From assembly GCA_947311845.1 (NCBI GenBank), contig CAMZMU010000048.1, positions 21,263,497-21,327,496 on the forward strand: 64,000 nt of DNA. The letters are read 5' to 3'. The notes under the pieces were generated by a model that worked only from the letters and a program-made list of their open reading frames with translations, was not told where the DNA came from and did no database searches. The translations under genes and the position numbers were made by a program. This DNA is from Poa pratensis (taxonomy: Eukaryota; Streptophyta; Magnoliopsida; Poales; Poaceae). This document shows, in pieces, positions 9,943-20,479 of this stretch. The number at the start of each line of letters is the position of its first letter. The first letter of the stretch is position 1.

Positions 9943-11452
9943 TGATGACCCACAAGTATAGGGGGTGTATCGTAGTACTTTCGATAAATAAGAGTGTCGA
10001 ACCCAACGAGGATCAGAAGGTGTTGACAAGCAGTTTTGATGAAGGATTTACTGTAAATACTCAGAGACAAGTTTTTAGGGGTTTTTGATATAGCAGATAA
10101 ATAAAATACAAATAAATAGAATGCAGTAATAATAATTGCAGCGAGTGGCCCAATCCTTTCTACAGAAAAGGACAAGCCAGTAGGTTTACTTATGATGACC
10201 AAACGTTCTTGAGGACACGGGAATTTAGTCTAGTGCTTTCGCTTCATATAGTTGATTAATCTTCATTGTTTTGATATGTGTTGTGTCGGTGAACCTTTTC
10301 TAATGCACCGCCCTTCCTAGGACTAATGCATACTTGTGATTATACCCCTTGCAAGCATTCACAAATACAAGAAAGTAATTAAGATAAATCTAACCACAGC
10401 CTTAAACACTGAGATCCTGATATCCCTCATGCATCGATATACCAACGGGGGCTCAGGTTGCTGTCACTCCGGCAACCCCACAATTAATAAACGAATACAC
10501 AATGCATTCCCCTAGGCCCATAAAGGTGAAGTGTCATGTAGTCGACGTTCGCATGACACACTAGAAGAATAACACCACAACTTAAATATCAAACCATTAA
10601 ATATTACTCAACATAATTCACTACTAACTTTTAGACTTCTCCCATGTCCTCAAGAACTTAACGAACTACTCACAAGACATCATATAGATCATGATCAGAG
10701 GTGATATAATGATGAATAACAATCTGGACATAAACCTTAATTCAACGGTTTCACTCAATAGCATCAACCACAAGTAGTAATCAACACCGGGAAAGTTTCC
10801 CCTAAGAAATACACAAGATTCAACTCTAGATGTTACAGCGGAACGGAGTGGAGCGGTGGAGATGATGGTGTCGGCGGTGGAGATGATGGTGATGATGATC
10901 CCAATGAAGTCCAGCTCGATGACGGTGACGATGGCGATGATTTCCCCCCTCAGGGAAGAAATTTCCCCTACAGATTTCTCCCTGCCGAGAGCTTTTCTCT
11001 CTCTGGTGTTTTCCACCTCGTGGAGGTGGGGAATATTTCCTCGATGATCCTCCTCGTGTTAGGGTTTCCAAGGGATGAAGTAAGCGAAGGGGCGTCGGTT
11101 GAGGTGGGCCTGGGCTACCTCCCCACGTGGCGGCGCGCCAGGCTAGGGGGCCGCGCCATGCATGGTATGGGGAGGGCTCATGGTGGCCCACCTTGGCCAC
11201 CCCTTTTGGCTCCCTCCGGCATCTGACAAAATAGGAGGTTCTGTATAATTTCCGTCAATTGTTGATCTTCAGAACTACTGTATCTTGACGGTGCTTTTTC
11301 CAGCAGAATCCTGACTCCGGTGATTAATTCTCCAATTATCATGAAACATGCAAAATAGGTAAAATAACATAAGTATCATCTCTAATTATGAAATATATCA
11401 ACGAATAACAGTAAATTATGATATAAAATAGTGATGCAAAATGGACGTATCA
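9943..11452 (-). repeat. 5' LTR of the gypsy element, copy B (1,510 bp)
   Basis: On the minus strand it opens TGATACGTCCATTTTGCATC and closes GGTCATCA next to the primer site, so it has the usual TG...CA ends. It contains a GC-rich transcribed-leader region (about 11050-11225) and a simple GATGATGGTGATG-like stretch near 10860-10945. No second full LTR is present, so insertion age cannot be estimated from LTR divergence. Confidence 0.8.
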
Positions 11453-12286
11453 TCGCCCGAGCGCGTCGCCGTCATCGGCCCTGGCCGACAGCCGGGGCTA
11501 GGCTTTCGCCCGGCGATGTGTCGCAAAACCGACCGACCGCCCGACAGGGACCGACCAGACCATCATCTCGCTTGCTGAAACCACCGTGACACCTCATATC
11601 ACGGCAGGGAGCATGTCGACCACGGCCGACCCGCGGCCGCAAATCCGGGGCCGCCGCCCCGACTTTCCTCGTCCCTGGCCTCGCCCCTGCAACAGCAAGG
11701 GGCGCAACACCGCCGCCCTCTCCTCCTCAACGCCGGAGAAGCTGCACCCAGCGCCGGCCCTCGCGGCGCAGATGTGGCACGCACAGGCCCATCCCACCTG
11801 GCACTGCCGCCTAGCACGCCTCTCGGCCGTGCCTCGCGCCGCACGCCCGCTCCTCCGCCGCGGGGCCACAACCAAGCGCATGCCCGCGCCGCTGCAGCCC
11901 CGGCGAAGCCGGCCCTCCACCCGCGTGGCCGGGCCCGCTCCGCCCCGCAACCGGGCACAAGTGCCCCGGATCCGCCACCCCGCATCCGCTGCGGTCCTCG
12001 AGCCGCCGCTCCGGCTTGCCAACACCGGCGAGGCGTCGTCGCCGCCCCAGTCGGGGCCGACGCCTACCAGCGCGAGGACAGCGAGAGAAACAACCCCCCG
12101 GCGTCAGTTATGTGACGGCGGGGAGGCCGCCACCGCCGTGGCGCGGAGGCTGGCGGCGGCAGCGGCGGGGAGAGGTGGGGAGGGGGAAGGGTGGCGACGG
12201 CGCGGCGGTAGCCCCCGGTGCCGCCTGGGAGTGACACAGAGGGGTCGGGGGAAGGAAAGGGGATGAAATTTCAAACGTAGGAGTAT
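11453..12286. other. GC-rich block with no recognisable gene, copy B
   Basis: Starts exactly at the LTR edge and ends at the DUF1668 fragment. It is very rich in C and G with long open frames on both strands, none with a domain I know; the translations are Arg/Pro/Ala-rich, as expected from base composition. Unit C has a version missing about 18 bases near 36640. It may be a leader or LTR piece of an unknown element. Confidence 0.45.
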
Positions 12287-12292
12287 TTCAGC

Positions 12293-12590
12293 CTCACTTA
12301 CATGGGCAACGCTAAGTTCTACCTCCTTGAGAACGTGACGCGCGAGGGCTACGACATTGACACCAACAACATGCTGATGATGCTGCTTCGCCTGGCAACC
12401 TTCCGCGTCGAGCGTCGGTGTGACCGTGAGCTTCGGGCGGTGAACATGCGCACCATGATTTACAGGTGGCCTAACTGGGAGAGAGAAAGCCATCCACCTA
12501 CTTTTCTGGGTTACCCAAGATGATTAGCACCTATACAAAGCTGGACCTAGTGCATGTTAATTCCTTTGGCACATTGAAATAAAAGTTAGC
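12293..12590 (+). pseudogene. DUF1668 gene fragment, C-terminal part and 3' UTR, copy B
   Basis: Encodes LTYMGNAKFYLLENVTREGY and continues through MLLRLATFRVERRCDRELRAV to a TGA at 12521-12523. It aligns with residues 297 to the end of the intact protein but with many replacements and a shorter loop. The match goes on past the stop into the 3' UTR and its AATAAA (12578-12583). The N-terminal 296 residues and promoter are absent; GC-rich DNA of another origin is joined at its left end. It is a diverged paralogue, older than the array duplication because unit C has the same fragment. Confidence 0.8.
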
Positions 12591-13483
12591 TAGTGGAAGG
12601 GCGGGAGATGACGGTCATAGAAGCCGTGTATAATAATGGCAAGCAATTTCTTGAAAAAAACTCCATTGGCACATCATCGTTTGTCTTTTCCGTGCCAACC
12701 ACAGTGGCACAAATTGTTTTGAATAGTTTATTTTTATTATTGAGAACGGTATGATTTGAAGATGATTAATCGAGGTTGTGTACGCGTGGGCACTGTCAAT
12801 GTGGGTAGCAAATGAGACACCAGATTTATACAGTTTGAGACGCGGGAAACATCGTCCGGTAATATCCCTACGTGATGTTTGTGTCAAGATCTTATTCCGT
12901 ATGTGCATGGTGTGGTATTTGCCGTATGAGGCGGCTCCTCTCCTGTCTTGTCTGTGTGTATTGACCGTGCCCTTATGGGTCACCTTGCCCTTCTTATATA
13001 GGTGGAAGCAGACGGCTTACATGTAGAGTCTTAATTGGATATCAACTAATCTCCTTCTGTTACAAGTCGGCAAGGTGTTGTGGCGGCATGCAGGGCCACC
13101 TCTTGATGGGACACAACCACCCTTCATGTGGGTACCCGTGCCCCATATCCAGGACACACATAGTACATTCGAGTTTCAATAGCATATTCGAATTTAGACA
13201 CAACAACCTCTAAAGAGACACTTTGATCACCAATGTGTGTAAATGCGGGATATACTAATATTAATTTTATTTAACAGCGTTGGTAATGGAAACTTAATAA
13301 TTTCAAGGCAATCCAAATCCTTAAAACTACTTATGTTTACCCTCAAACGGGTTTGTAGTATTTTTGTGGGGTATTTAGTAATGATTGTCTCACATAAAAT
13401 TGTGGGGCACCACATTTCGTTAGAAAACTCATGGGGAGTACTCTGATGTTTTAAGTCACTAGAACTTGGTTTCATGAAAACTA
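12591..13483. other. Intergenic, nothing recognised (unit B)
   Basis: Mixed-composition DNA. Short open frames on both strands show no known domain and no start or promoter context. The same DNA is in unit C at 37580-38472. Confidence 0.5.
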
Positions 13484-13719
13484 CTACCTCCGTGTCAATT
13501 AATAAGGTGCACACGCATTCCAAGATGAAGTTTGACCGAAAATTTTGAGCATAAATATGTTGATTATAGTCTACATAATTAGTATCATTGGATTCATATT
13601 GAAAAACACTTTCTAATGATGATACTTTTCTACCAATAATATTTATATGTTTGGAGTAATTCTTGGTCAAACAAAAAACACGTAAAACGAGGACACCTTA
13701 CTTACTGGAATGGAGAGAG
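13484..13719. mobile_element. Stowaway (Tc1/mariner) MITE, complete, 236 bp
   Basis: Starts CTACCTCCGTGTCAATTAAT and ends with the inverted counterpart CACCTTACTTACTGGAATGG...AGAG, bounded on both sides by the target duplication TA (13482-13483 and 13720-13721). It has no coding capacity; such elements are moved by mariner transposases. In unit C the right quarter was removed by a deletion. Confidence 0.85.
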
Positions 13720-13721
13720 TA

Positions 13722-14208
13722 GCTAGCATGGTGGCTTGGTCACTTGGATCTCAATTTCTGGTGCAAATGCGAAATTCTTCTTAAATAAAACAAATAAAAA
13801 CTCACGAAATCTTATAGCCTCTAACCTACTAGTGGACCAAAGCATAATCAAGAGATCTTTATATATTGACCTACCGGAGGACCAGGACTTCATGTCAATC
13901 AACCAAGTCCTTATAAGGACCAGGACTTTCATGGGCAAAAGATCAATATGTGTTTTTCATTTTGCTTATTTATCCAGAAATAATGTAATAGCAGCCACTC
14001 CCAACGTTGTTTTTTTGTATCCACATTAGGAATTTATTATTTTGATAGTATGGGCATGGAAGACACTAGGAATTGCAAAAGGATAATTGGGATTACAATG
14101 TCTATTGTCTTCATAAGTCTGCCGCCTTGAATTCTTGTTATATGAGCAACCAAACTACGTCATGTAGCTTCCATCCAATGGAGTAGTAGTTCGTAATGTT
14201 TGTATACC
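13722..14208. other. Intergenic DNA left of the CACTA insertion
   Basis: No gene or repeat family recognised. Its last three bases, ACC (14206-14208), are the left target-site duplication of the CACTA element. Confidence 0.5.
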
Positions 14209-15089
14209 CACTAGTAGAAACATGGCCATCCATCCGGAGCTTTGGTCCCGGCCGAATTATAACCCGGGATCAATGCACCATTGATCCCGGGTCGAGCCGT
14301 CGTGGCGCCCGTGGGCATTGCTCCCGGGTCGGGGGGGACCTTTGGTCCCGGTTCGTGACACGAACCGGGATCAAAGGGTCCTCACATGCGCGCACATGCT
14401 TTGCAGCGTTGGGCCCCTCTGGCAGGGGACCTTTGGTCCCGGTTCGTGTTACAAACCGGGATCAAAGGGTCTCCCTGCTATATCATCTTCTTCCACCCCG
14501 AGCTAGCTCGAGTTCATCACCATTTCTCCTCCATTTTCCTCTCTCCCACTCAAATTAATCCCCATTTTTTTGCACCATTTGAGAGGATTGAAGGCACCCC
14601 ATCTATTCAAAGGTTAGCAACATCGTTCTTTCCTCCGGCGTTACAACTTTAGCTAATTTCGTTGCTAGTTTAGCTCATTTCAATTTTGTAACGCTAGCAA
14701 GGTGTTTGATGAAATGCCCAAGCTAGAAAGTGCATTTGTATTTTGAGCTCAAATTAATTTATTATTTGTGGATTTTAGTGTTGTCCCCGTCTTCACCGCC
14801 GTCGATAGCCCGCGTCGTCCCGTCACCGGCACCACTTCGGTGAGCCTCTTTTTTATCTTTTATTTTTAAAACATATATATACTTGTATGATTTAAATGCA
14901 TAGTTATTTCTTGTATAATTTCTTATGTTTTTCTATATGTATAGTGTCATGGTTTTGATATCCGTCCCCGTCGGCCCTCGTCCGGTCTATGATTCAGATG
15001 TGGTATATTTTCATAATTAACTATTTGGTTTGTTTCGTGTTTATCACAATCATGCCCGACCAACTTGACATAGATAAATTTTTATCTAG

Positions 15090-15473
15090 GAGGTAGTTGA
15101 ACCGGAAATTCCAACCGACCCTATTGTCGAGTTTTTTAAAAAAGAAAACGACGATTTGAAAACAAAATTGAAGATAAGTGAAGATCTTCGTCTCCAATGC
15201 CTAGACGAGAAGATGGAATTGGACTTGAAGATTGCCGAGATCGTTGATGTTCACGGGCTCGAGATTGCAGACATCGTTGATGCTCATGGGGTCGAGATTG
15301 CCGACATCGTCGCTGCTCACGAGAAGAAGATGGATGCAATGCGCTTGAAGCTTAAAAAGATTAGAAATTATGCCATTAGTCAAGAGGCTTGGTATCATTA
15401 TGTTGTTGGTTCAATAGTTACCTTAGTTGCGATTCTGATCGCATTTGTTGTTGGATTTAAATTATTTAGTTAG
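15090..15473 (+). CDS. CACTA-encoded repeat/coiled-coil protein with C-terminal membrane segment (last exon)
   Basis: An open frame from a splice-acceptor-like TTTTATCTAG at 15089 to TAG at 15471-15473. There is no ATG in frame, so upstream exons are needed. The product has a charged start (EVVEPEIPTDPIVEFFKKEN), then three near-copies of an 11-residue unit (KIAEIVDVHGL, EIADIVDAHGV, EIADIVAAHEK; 33-base repeats in the DNA). A basic stretch follows, and last a hydrophobic segment (YVVGSIVTLVAILIAFVVGF) five residues from the end. That is the layout of a tail-anchored membrane protein. It precedes the transposase gene on the same strand. The role is unknown. Unit C keeps the frame open with a few replacements. 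Confidence 0.55.
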   Translation, partial: EVVEPEIPTDPIVEFFKKENDDLKTKLKISEDLRLQCLDEKMELDLKIAEIVDVHGLEIADIVDAHGVEIADIVAAHEKKMDAMRLKLKKIRNYAISQEAWYHYVVGSIVTLVAILIAFVVGFKLFS

Positions 15474-15611
15474 TTGTATGTTAGTTTCAATTGATGTATG
15501 TTTCGTGAGAACTATGTATTACAATCATGCACTACTATTAATTAATTTGGCCAGTATTATATATTCATGATGTAGTACTGTAATGGTTTTTGATATATTT
15601 ATATAATGCAG

Positions 15612-18600
15612 ATGAGCCGGCAATGGATGTACATTGACCACCGCAGTGTCGACTATATCAATGGCATGCATAGTTTTCTCAAGGTGGCTAATAAAAACAA
15701 GCCGTCGAGTGGTTTTATTTCTTGTCCATGTAGTGTCTGCAAGAATAAGCGGGAGTACTCTAACACAGACCGCATTCACTTCCACCTGATAACTTCTGGT
15801 TTCATGCCCGGCTATAATTGTTGGACCAAGCACGGAGAAAAAGGCGTTATGATGGAAGAAAATGAAGAGGAAGAGGATAACGACAACTATCCTACGTTCA
15901 ATGAAGCCTGTGATACTCCAATGGGGGAAGACACTGCTGAAAAGAGCCCAATGATGATGAGCCCAATGATGATTTTGGCCGGGCCATTCATGATGCACGG
16001 ATAAACAGCGGAAGTGAAAACGAGAGGTCGAAGTTGGATAGCATGTTAGAGGATCACAAAAAATTGTTGTACCAAAATTGCGAAGATGGCCAGAAGAAGC
16101 TTGGTACCACGCTGGAATTGCTGCAATGGAAGGCAGAGAATGGTACAACTGACAGAGGATTTGAGAATTTGCTGAAAATAATAAAGAAGATGCTTCCAAG
16201 GGATAACGTACTGCCCCCCAGTACGTACGAAGCAAAGAAGATTGTGTGCCCTCTAGGATTAGAGGTGCAGAAGATACATGCATGCATCAATGATTGCATC
16301 CTCTATCGCGGTGAGAAGTACGAGCATTTGAATGCGTGCCCGATATGCGGTGCGTTGCGGTACAAGATAAGGCGAGATGACCCTGGTGATGTTGACGGCG
16401 ATCCGTGTCCCAGGAAGAGGGTTCCTGCCAAGGTGATGTGGTATGCTCCTATAATACCACGGTTGAAACATTTGTTCCGAAACAAAGAGCATGCAAAGTT
16501 GTTACGATGGCACAAAGAAGACCGTAAGAAAGACATCATGCTGAGACACCCCGCTGATGGGTCGCAGTGGCGAAAAATCGACAGGACCTTCAAGACGTTT
16601 GCAGATGACGCTAGGAACATAAGATTTGGTCTAAGTACAGATGGCTTTAATCCTTTCGGGGAACAAAGCTCCAGTCATAGCACCTGGCCTGTGACTCTAT
16701 GTATGTATAACCTTCCTCCTTGGTTGTGCATGAAGCGGAAGTTTATTATGATGCCGGTGCTCATCCAAGGTCCGAAGCAACCCGTCAACGACATTGATGT
16801 GTACCTAAGGCCATTGATTGAAGAACTTTTAGAGTTATGGAGTGACGAAGGGGTACGTGTGTGGGATGAGCACAAATAAGAGCCATTTGACCTACGAGCG
16901 TTGTTGTTTGTAACCATCAATGATTAGCCTGCTCTTAGTAACATTTCAGGACAGTCAAACAAGGGATACAATGCTTGCACGCACTGTCTAGATAAGACTG
17001 AAAGTATATATGTAGGCAACAAGAATGTGTACCCAGGTCATCGTCGATTTCTTCCACCTGAGCATCCCGTAAGAAAGAAAGGCAAGCATTTCAAATGTGA
17101 GGTTGATAACCGGACGAAGCCTACCTGCCCTGATGGTGATGCTATATATGAGATGGTCAAGGATTTAGAAGTAATCTTTGGAAAGGGTCCTGGCAGTCTA
17201 TCTGTTCCGAAAGACGCTAACAAGCGCGTACCCTTGTGGAAAAAGAAATCTATATTTTGGGAGTTACCCTATTGGAAAATCCTAGAGGTTCGCTCTGCAA
17301 TCGACGTGATGCACGTGACGAAAAATCTTTGCGTGAACCTGCTAAGCTTCTTGGGTGTGTATGGGAAGACGAAAGATACACCGGATGCACGACTGAACCA
17401 TCAACATATGCACGAGAAGACGAAAGACGACTACCTTAATCCAGAGAAGTATCAAGGTCCTGCCAGCTACGCTCTTACCAGAGAAGAGAAGGAGATCTTT
17501 TTTGAAGTCCTGAACAGTATCAAGGTCCCGTCTGGCTTCTCGTCGAATGTGAAGGTAATAATTAACATGGCAGAGAAAAAGTTCCAAAACCTGAAGTCTC
17601 ATGACTGCCATGTGATTATGGCACAATTACTACCGGTTGCATTGAGGGGGCTTCTACCGGAAAATGTTCGACTACCCATTGTGAAGCTATGTTCATTCCT
17701 CAATGCAATTTCTCAGAAGGTGATCAATCCATTGACTCTAGGAACTTTACAGAAGGATGTTGTTCAGTGTCTTGTCAGCTTCGAGTTGGTGTTCCCACCA
17801 TCCGTCTTCAATATTATGACGCACCTCATAGTTCACCTAGTCGAAGAGATTCAAGTTCTCGGTTCTGTATTTCTACACAACATGTTTCCCTTCGAGAGGT
17901 TCATGGGAGTCTTAAAGAAATACGTTCATAACCGTGCTAGGCCTGAAGGAAGCATCCCAAGGGTTATGGAACAGAGGAGGTCATTGAGTTTTGTGTTGAC
18001 TTTATTCCTGACATTAACCCGGTCGGTGTTCCTCAATCGCGCCATGAGGGGAGATTGCGTGGAAAAGGAACACTAGGAAAGAAACAAATATTTTCTGACT
18101 GGGATTCTTTCAATCGAGCACACTACACAGTTCTACATAATTCGAGCTTGGTGGCTCCGTATATCGAGGAACACAAGAATACTTTATGCTCATTAATGGC
18201 TGAAGAATGCATTGAAAAAGAACACTTGAAGACTTTCTGCGGGTGGTTGCACACACGTCTCATTAATGAAAACACTGTTGAAGAACAGCTAAACTTGCTG
18301 GCCAGAGGACCATCTTCGACTATATTGGCTTTTCAAGGGTACGAGATAAATGGGAATACATTTTACACGGCCGACCAAGATAAAAAAAGCACCAACCAAA
18401 ACAGTGGTGTCCGCTTTGATGCATCAAACAACAATGGGACAAAGGACACATATTATAGGTACATAGAGCAGATATGGGAACTTGACTACGGACCTTCTTT
18501 CAAGGTACCTTTGTTCCGGTGCAAATGGTACAACCTGGATGGTGGGGTAAACGTAGACCCGCAGTACGGAATGACTACAGTGGATCTCAAGAATTTTGGG

Positions 18601-18912
18601 TACGACAACGAACCATTCGTACTAGCCAAAGACGTGGCTCAGATTTTCTATGTGAAGGACATGTCTTCCTGACCAAAAAAAAGAAAAGATAAGCAAGCGA
18701 AGACATCATATGATGAGCCAAATTGTCACATAGTTCTTTCAGGGAAAAGAACTATCGTGGGAGTGGAGGACAAGACAGACATGTCAGAAGATTACAACAA
18801 TTTTGAAGAAATCCGGCCCTTCGCAGTGAAAATTGACCCAAGTCTCGCGTTAAATGGAGAAGCTTGTCCATGGCAAAGGCGCAATCAGAAGAAAGTGACG
18901 GGTAGAAAGTAG
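15612..18912 (+). pseudogene. CACTA transposase TNPD (tnp2 family), broken, copy B
   Basis: Would encode about 1,100 aa, starting MSRQWMYIDH just after a TATAATGCAG splice acceptor. The N-terminal transposase-associated domain has a CPCSVCKNKR cysteine motif. The tnp2 core contains CPICGALRYK and LSTDGFNPFG (about 16630-16660). It is followed by AIDVMHVTKNLCVN, a DUF4218 region (LPENVRLPIVKLC ... MFPFERFMGVLK) and a DUF4216 region (FKVPLFRCKWY, about 18505). Lesions are: one base lost near 15940; TAA at 16877 (also in unit C); TGG to TAG near 16925; one base lost near 17957; and TGA at 18670. The protein would have cut the element at its CACTA ends. Confidence 0.88.
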
Positions 18913-19087
18913 AAGAAGATTGTGTAATAATGTATTAAACCTTTTATGTAACTGTGTTCTGAAAACTCAGAAGAGAGATCAAATGCACTGTTGGACGTAT
19001 GACGTGAATCCGAATGCTTTGATTACACAAGAAGTAGACACTGAGTGTCGAACATGTCCAGGAGGGGGGCTATTTATAGGGTTACAA

Positions 19088-19173
19088 ATTGATGTGGTCC
19101 AATGTCTGGTCAGCTTCGAGTTGTTGTTCCCGCCATCCTTCTTCGAGTTGTTGTTCCCACCATCCTTCTTCAA
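19088..19173 (+). repeat. Duplicated transposase fragment with 27-bp tandem copy
   Basis: About 85 bases repeat the DUF4218 part of the transposase at 17754-17815 (DVVQCLVSFEL...FPPS). Inside, a 27-base word beginning TTCGAGTTGTTGTTCCCGCC occurs twice in a row. It lies some 200 bases beyond the end of the transposase gene. Unit C has the same at 43252-43337. Confidence 0.75.
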
Positions 19174-19494
19174 CTGACCCAAGCATCCTGTTAAATGATG
19201 AAGATTCTCCATGGCTACGGCTCAGAAGAAAACAGAAACAATAGTTGGTGATGTTGGTGATGTGTAATAATGTATTAAACCTTTTATGTAATGCATTCTA
19301 TGGAATGTATAAACCATTATGTAAGGAGCATGTCTAAGAAGCTTCAATCAGCTGTAGTTTTACCAACACAATCTCTGCATTCTCCAAGTGATAGAACAAA
19401 ACATACGGTTTCCCCTGCCTACCTTCTCCAGTGGCCACTCTGACCGGCAATTCGGCAAATCATCGCGTGGTCGTGAGACGGCAAATCGGCCTTC

Positions 19495-19584
19495 GATCCA
19501 AACAGCGGCAAGACTTCTCTGATGATTTGCAACAAGTGTTGGGGATGTTGCTAATCATCAGAGAGTCTTGCCGCTGCTTGGATC
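19495..19584. repeat. 90-nt imperfect hairpin (miRNA-precursor-like), copy B
   Basis: The left arm 19495-19533 (GATCCAAACAGCGGCAAGAC...) pairs with the right arm 19547-19584 (...GTCTTGCCGCTGCTTGGATC) over 36 of 39 positions with one bulge, around a 13-base loop. The shape and size fit a small-RNA precursor or a short foldback element. It is conserved in unit C at 43659-43748. No small-RNA identity is claimed. Confidence 0.7.
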
Positions 19585-19683
19585 TGACCGAGGGGAGGGT
19601 TCACCTTCAGCCTCCGCTCTAGGAACTCCTGCCTCTCAGAAAACTTGTTCTCTGCTACCCGTGTGCTGCCAAAATGAACTACA

Positions 19684-20005
19684 ATGAGTAGACACTGAGT
19701 GCTGAACATGTCCGGGAGGGGGGCTATATATAGGGTACGTGTGCTTCTTTAGTCCCGGTTGGTAACACACCTCTGATCCAACGTCGTGATACTGCTGATC
19801 CAACAGCTCACAATCCCTCAAAAGAAACACACCTCTGATCCAACGCCTCACAAGCGCTAGAAAGAAACACACGATCCGTGTGCTTCTTTAGTCCCGGTTG
19901 GTAACACCAACCGGGACTAAAGTCGGGCTCACCCCTGATCCAACGGTTCACAAGCGCTTTAAAGAAACACACGATCCGTGTGCTTCTTTAGTCCCGGTTC
20001 GTGAG
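19684..20005. repeat. Subterminal-type CACTA repeats and TATA motif, unit B
   Basis: Contains the palindrome TTTAGTCCCGGTTGGT...ACCAACCGGGACTAAA (about 19888-19922) and several GTGTGCTTCTTTAGTCCCGG words. A block GTAGACACTGAGTG...GGGGGGCTATATATAGGG (TATATATA at 19725-19732) repeats a similar one at 19032-19083. Such motifs are the expected transposase-binding region near CACTA ends, yet here they lie in what was the middle of the element. Confidence 0.65.
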
Positions 20006-20008
20006 TAT

Positions 20009-20256
20009 AACCACGCACTATCGACCACGATCGCAGTCAAGTTGCTCTAGTTATGTGACCAAAATATTATGTACTTTACCGAACTGCTTGAGTTTTTGTT
20101 TATCATCGGTTTTTTGGGGTGATCACATTTTTTTTTGTTACGCTATGTTTCTACTACGTTGCAGGGCAGCATTGCTAGTTTACGCACGCGTGAGTGATCA
20201 CGCGGTTCCCGACCGGCGCACGTGGCCGTTCTGACGCCTCCGTGGCCGAAGACGAG
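20009..20256. other. Intergenic DNA right of the unit-B CACTA deletion
   Basis: Matches unit C from 52057 on. No gene recognised. Confidence 0.5.
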
Positions 20257-20479
20257 CTCAGCCCTGCCTCATCCGGTGACCTAACCGTCTGACTCTGTCG
20301 CCCGCGGCCTGCAGCGAGTCAGGACGTCTCGCTCGCTCATATCTTTCGCGCTGGAGTGCATGTAGATCTCAGCCCTGCCTCATCCGGTGGCCTAACCGTC
20401 TGACTTTGTCGCCCGCGACCTGCAGCGAGCCAGGACGTGCTCGCTCATATCTTTCGCGCTGGAGTGCATGTAGATCTCC
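20257..20479. repeat. Two-copy tandem repeat, 111-bp period (unit B)
   Basis: The segment starting CTCAGCCCTGCCTCATCCGG recurs 111 bases later at 20368 with a few changes. Unit C has the same pair at 52304 and 52415. Confidence 0.85.

Larger units (their letters stand above)
4430..11452 (-). mobile_element. Degenerate Ty3/gypsy LTR retrotransposon, copy B
   Basis: Read on the minus strand the order is 5' LTR (9943-11452), primer site (9914-9931), gag (9268-9726), protease (7925-8710), reverse transcriptase and RNase H (6780-7886), integrase (5307-6438) and a 3' accessory frame (4504-4827). Integrase after RNase H is the gypsy order. There is no matching 3' LTR. On its left the element ends abruptly against the DUF1668 3' flank with a stray 65-base piece of its own integrase (4430-4495 resembles 6083-6148). 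Every coding section has frameshifts or stops, most shared with unit C, so it was dead before the unit duplicated. Confidence 0.88.
14209..20008 (+). mobile_element. CACTA (En/Spm) transposon, left part only, unit B
   Basis: Begins with the terminal inverted repeat CACTAGTAGAAA at 14209-14220, followed by a subterminal region of inverted GGTCCCGGTTCGTG / AACCGGGATCAAAG words (14240-14470), a leader with introns, a small membrane-protein exon (15090-15473), the TNPD transposase (15612-18912), hairpins, and more subterminal-type words (19740-20005). It is cut at 20008 and joined to flanking DNA: about 7.9 kb, including the second gene and the right terminus, is missing compared with unit C. Confidence 0.9.

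Noticed and set aside
9723..10202. 159-codon minus-strand frame
   Set aside because: It crosses the LTR border and the primer site, so it cannot be a natural gene; only its gag-side part overlaps coding sequence in another frame.
11586..12266. 226-codon open frame in the GC-rich block (also 36437-37255)
   Set aside because: Arg/Pro/Ala-rich translation with equally long frames on the opposite strand; length differs between units by frame-changing deletions; no domain.
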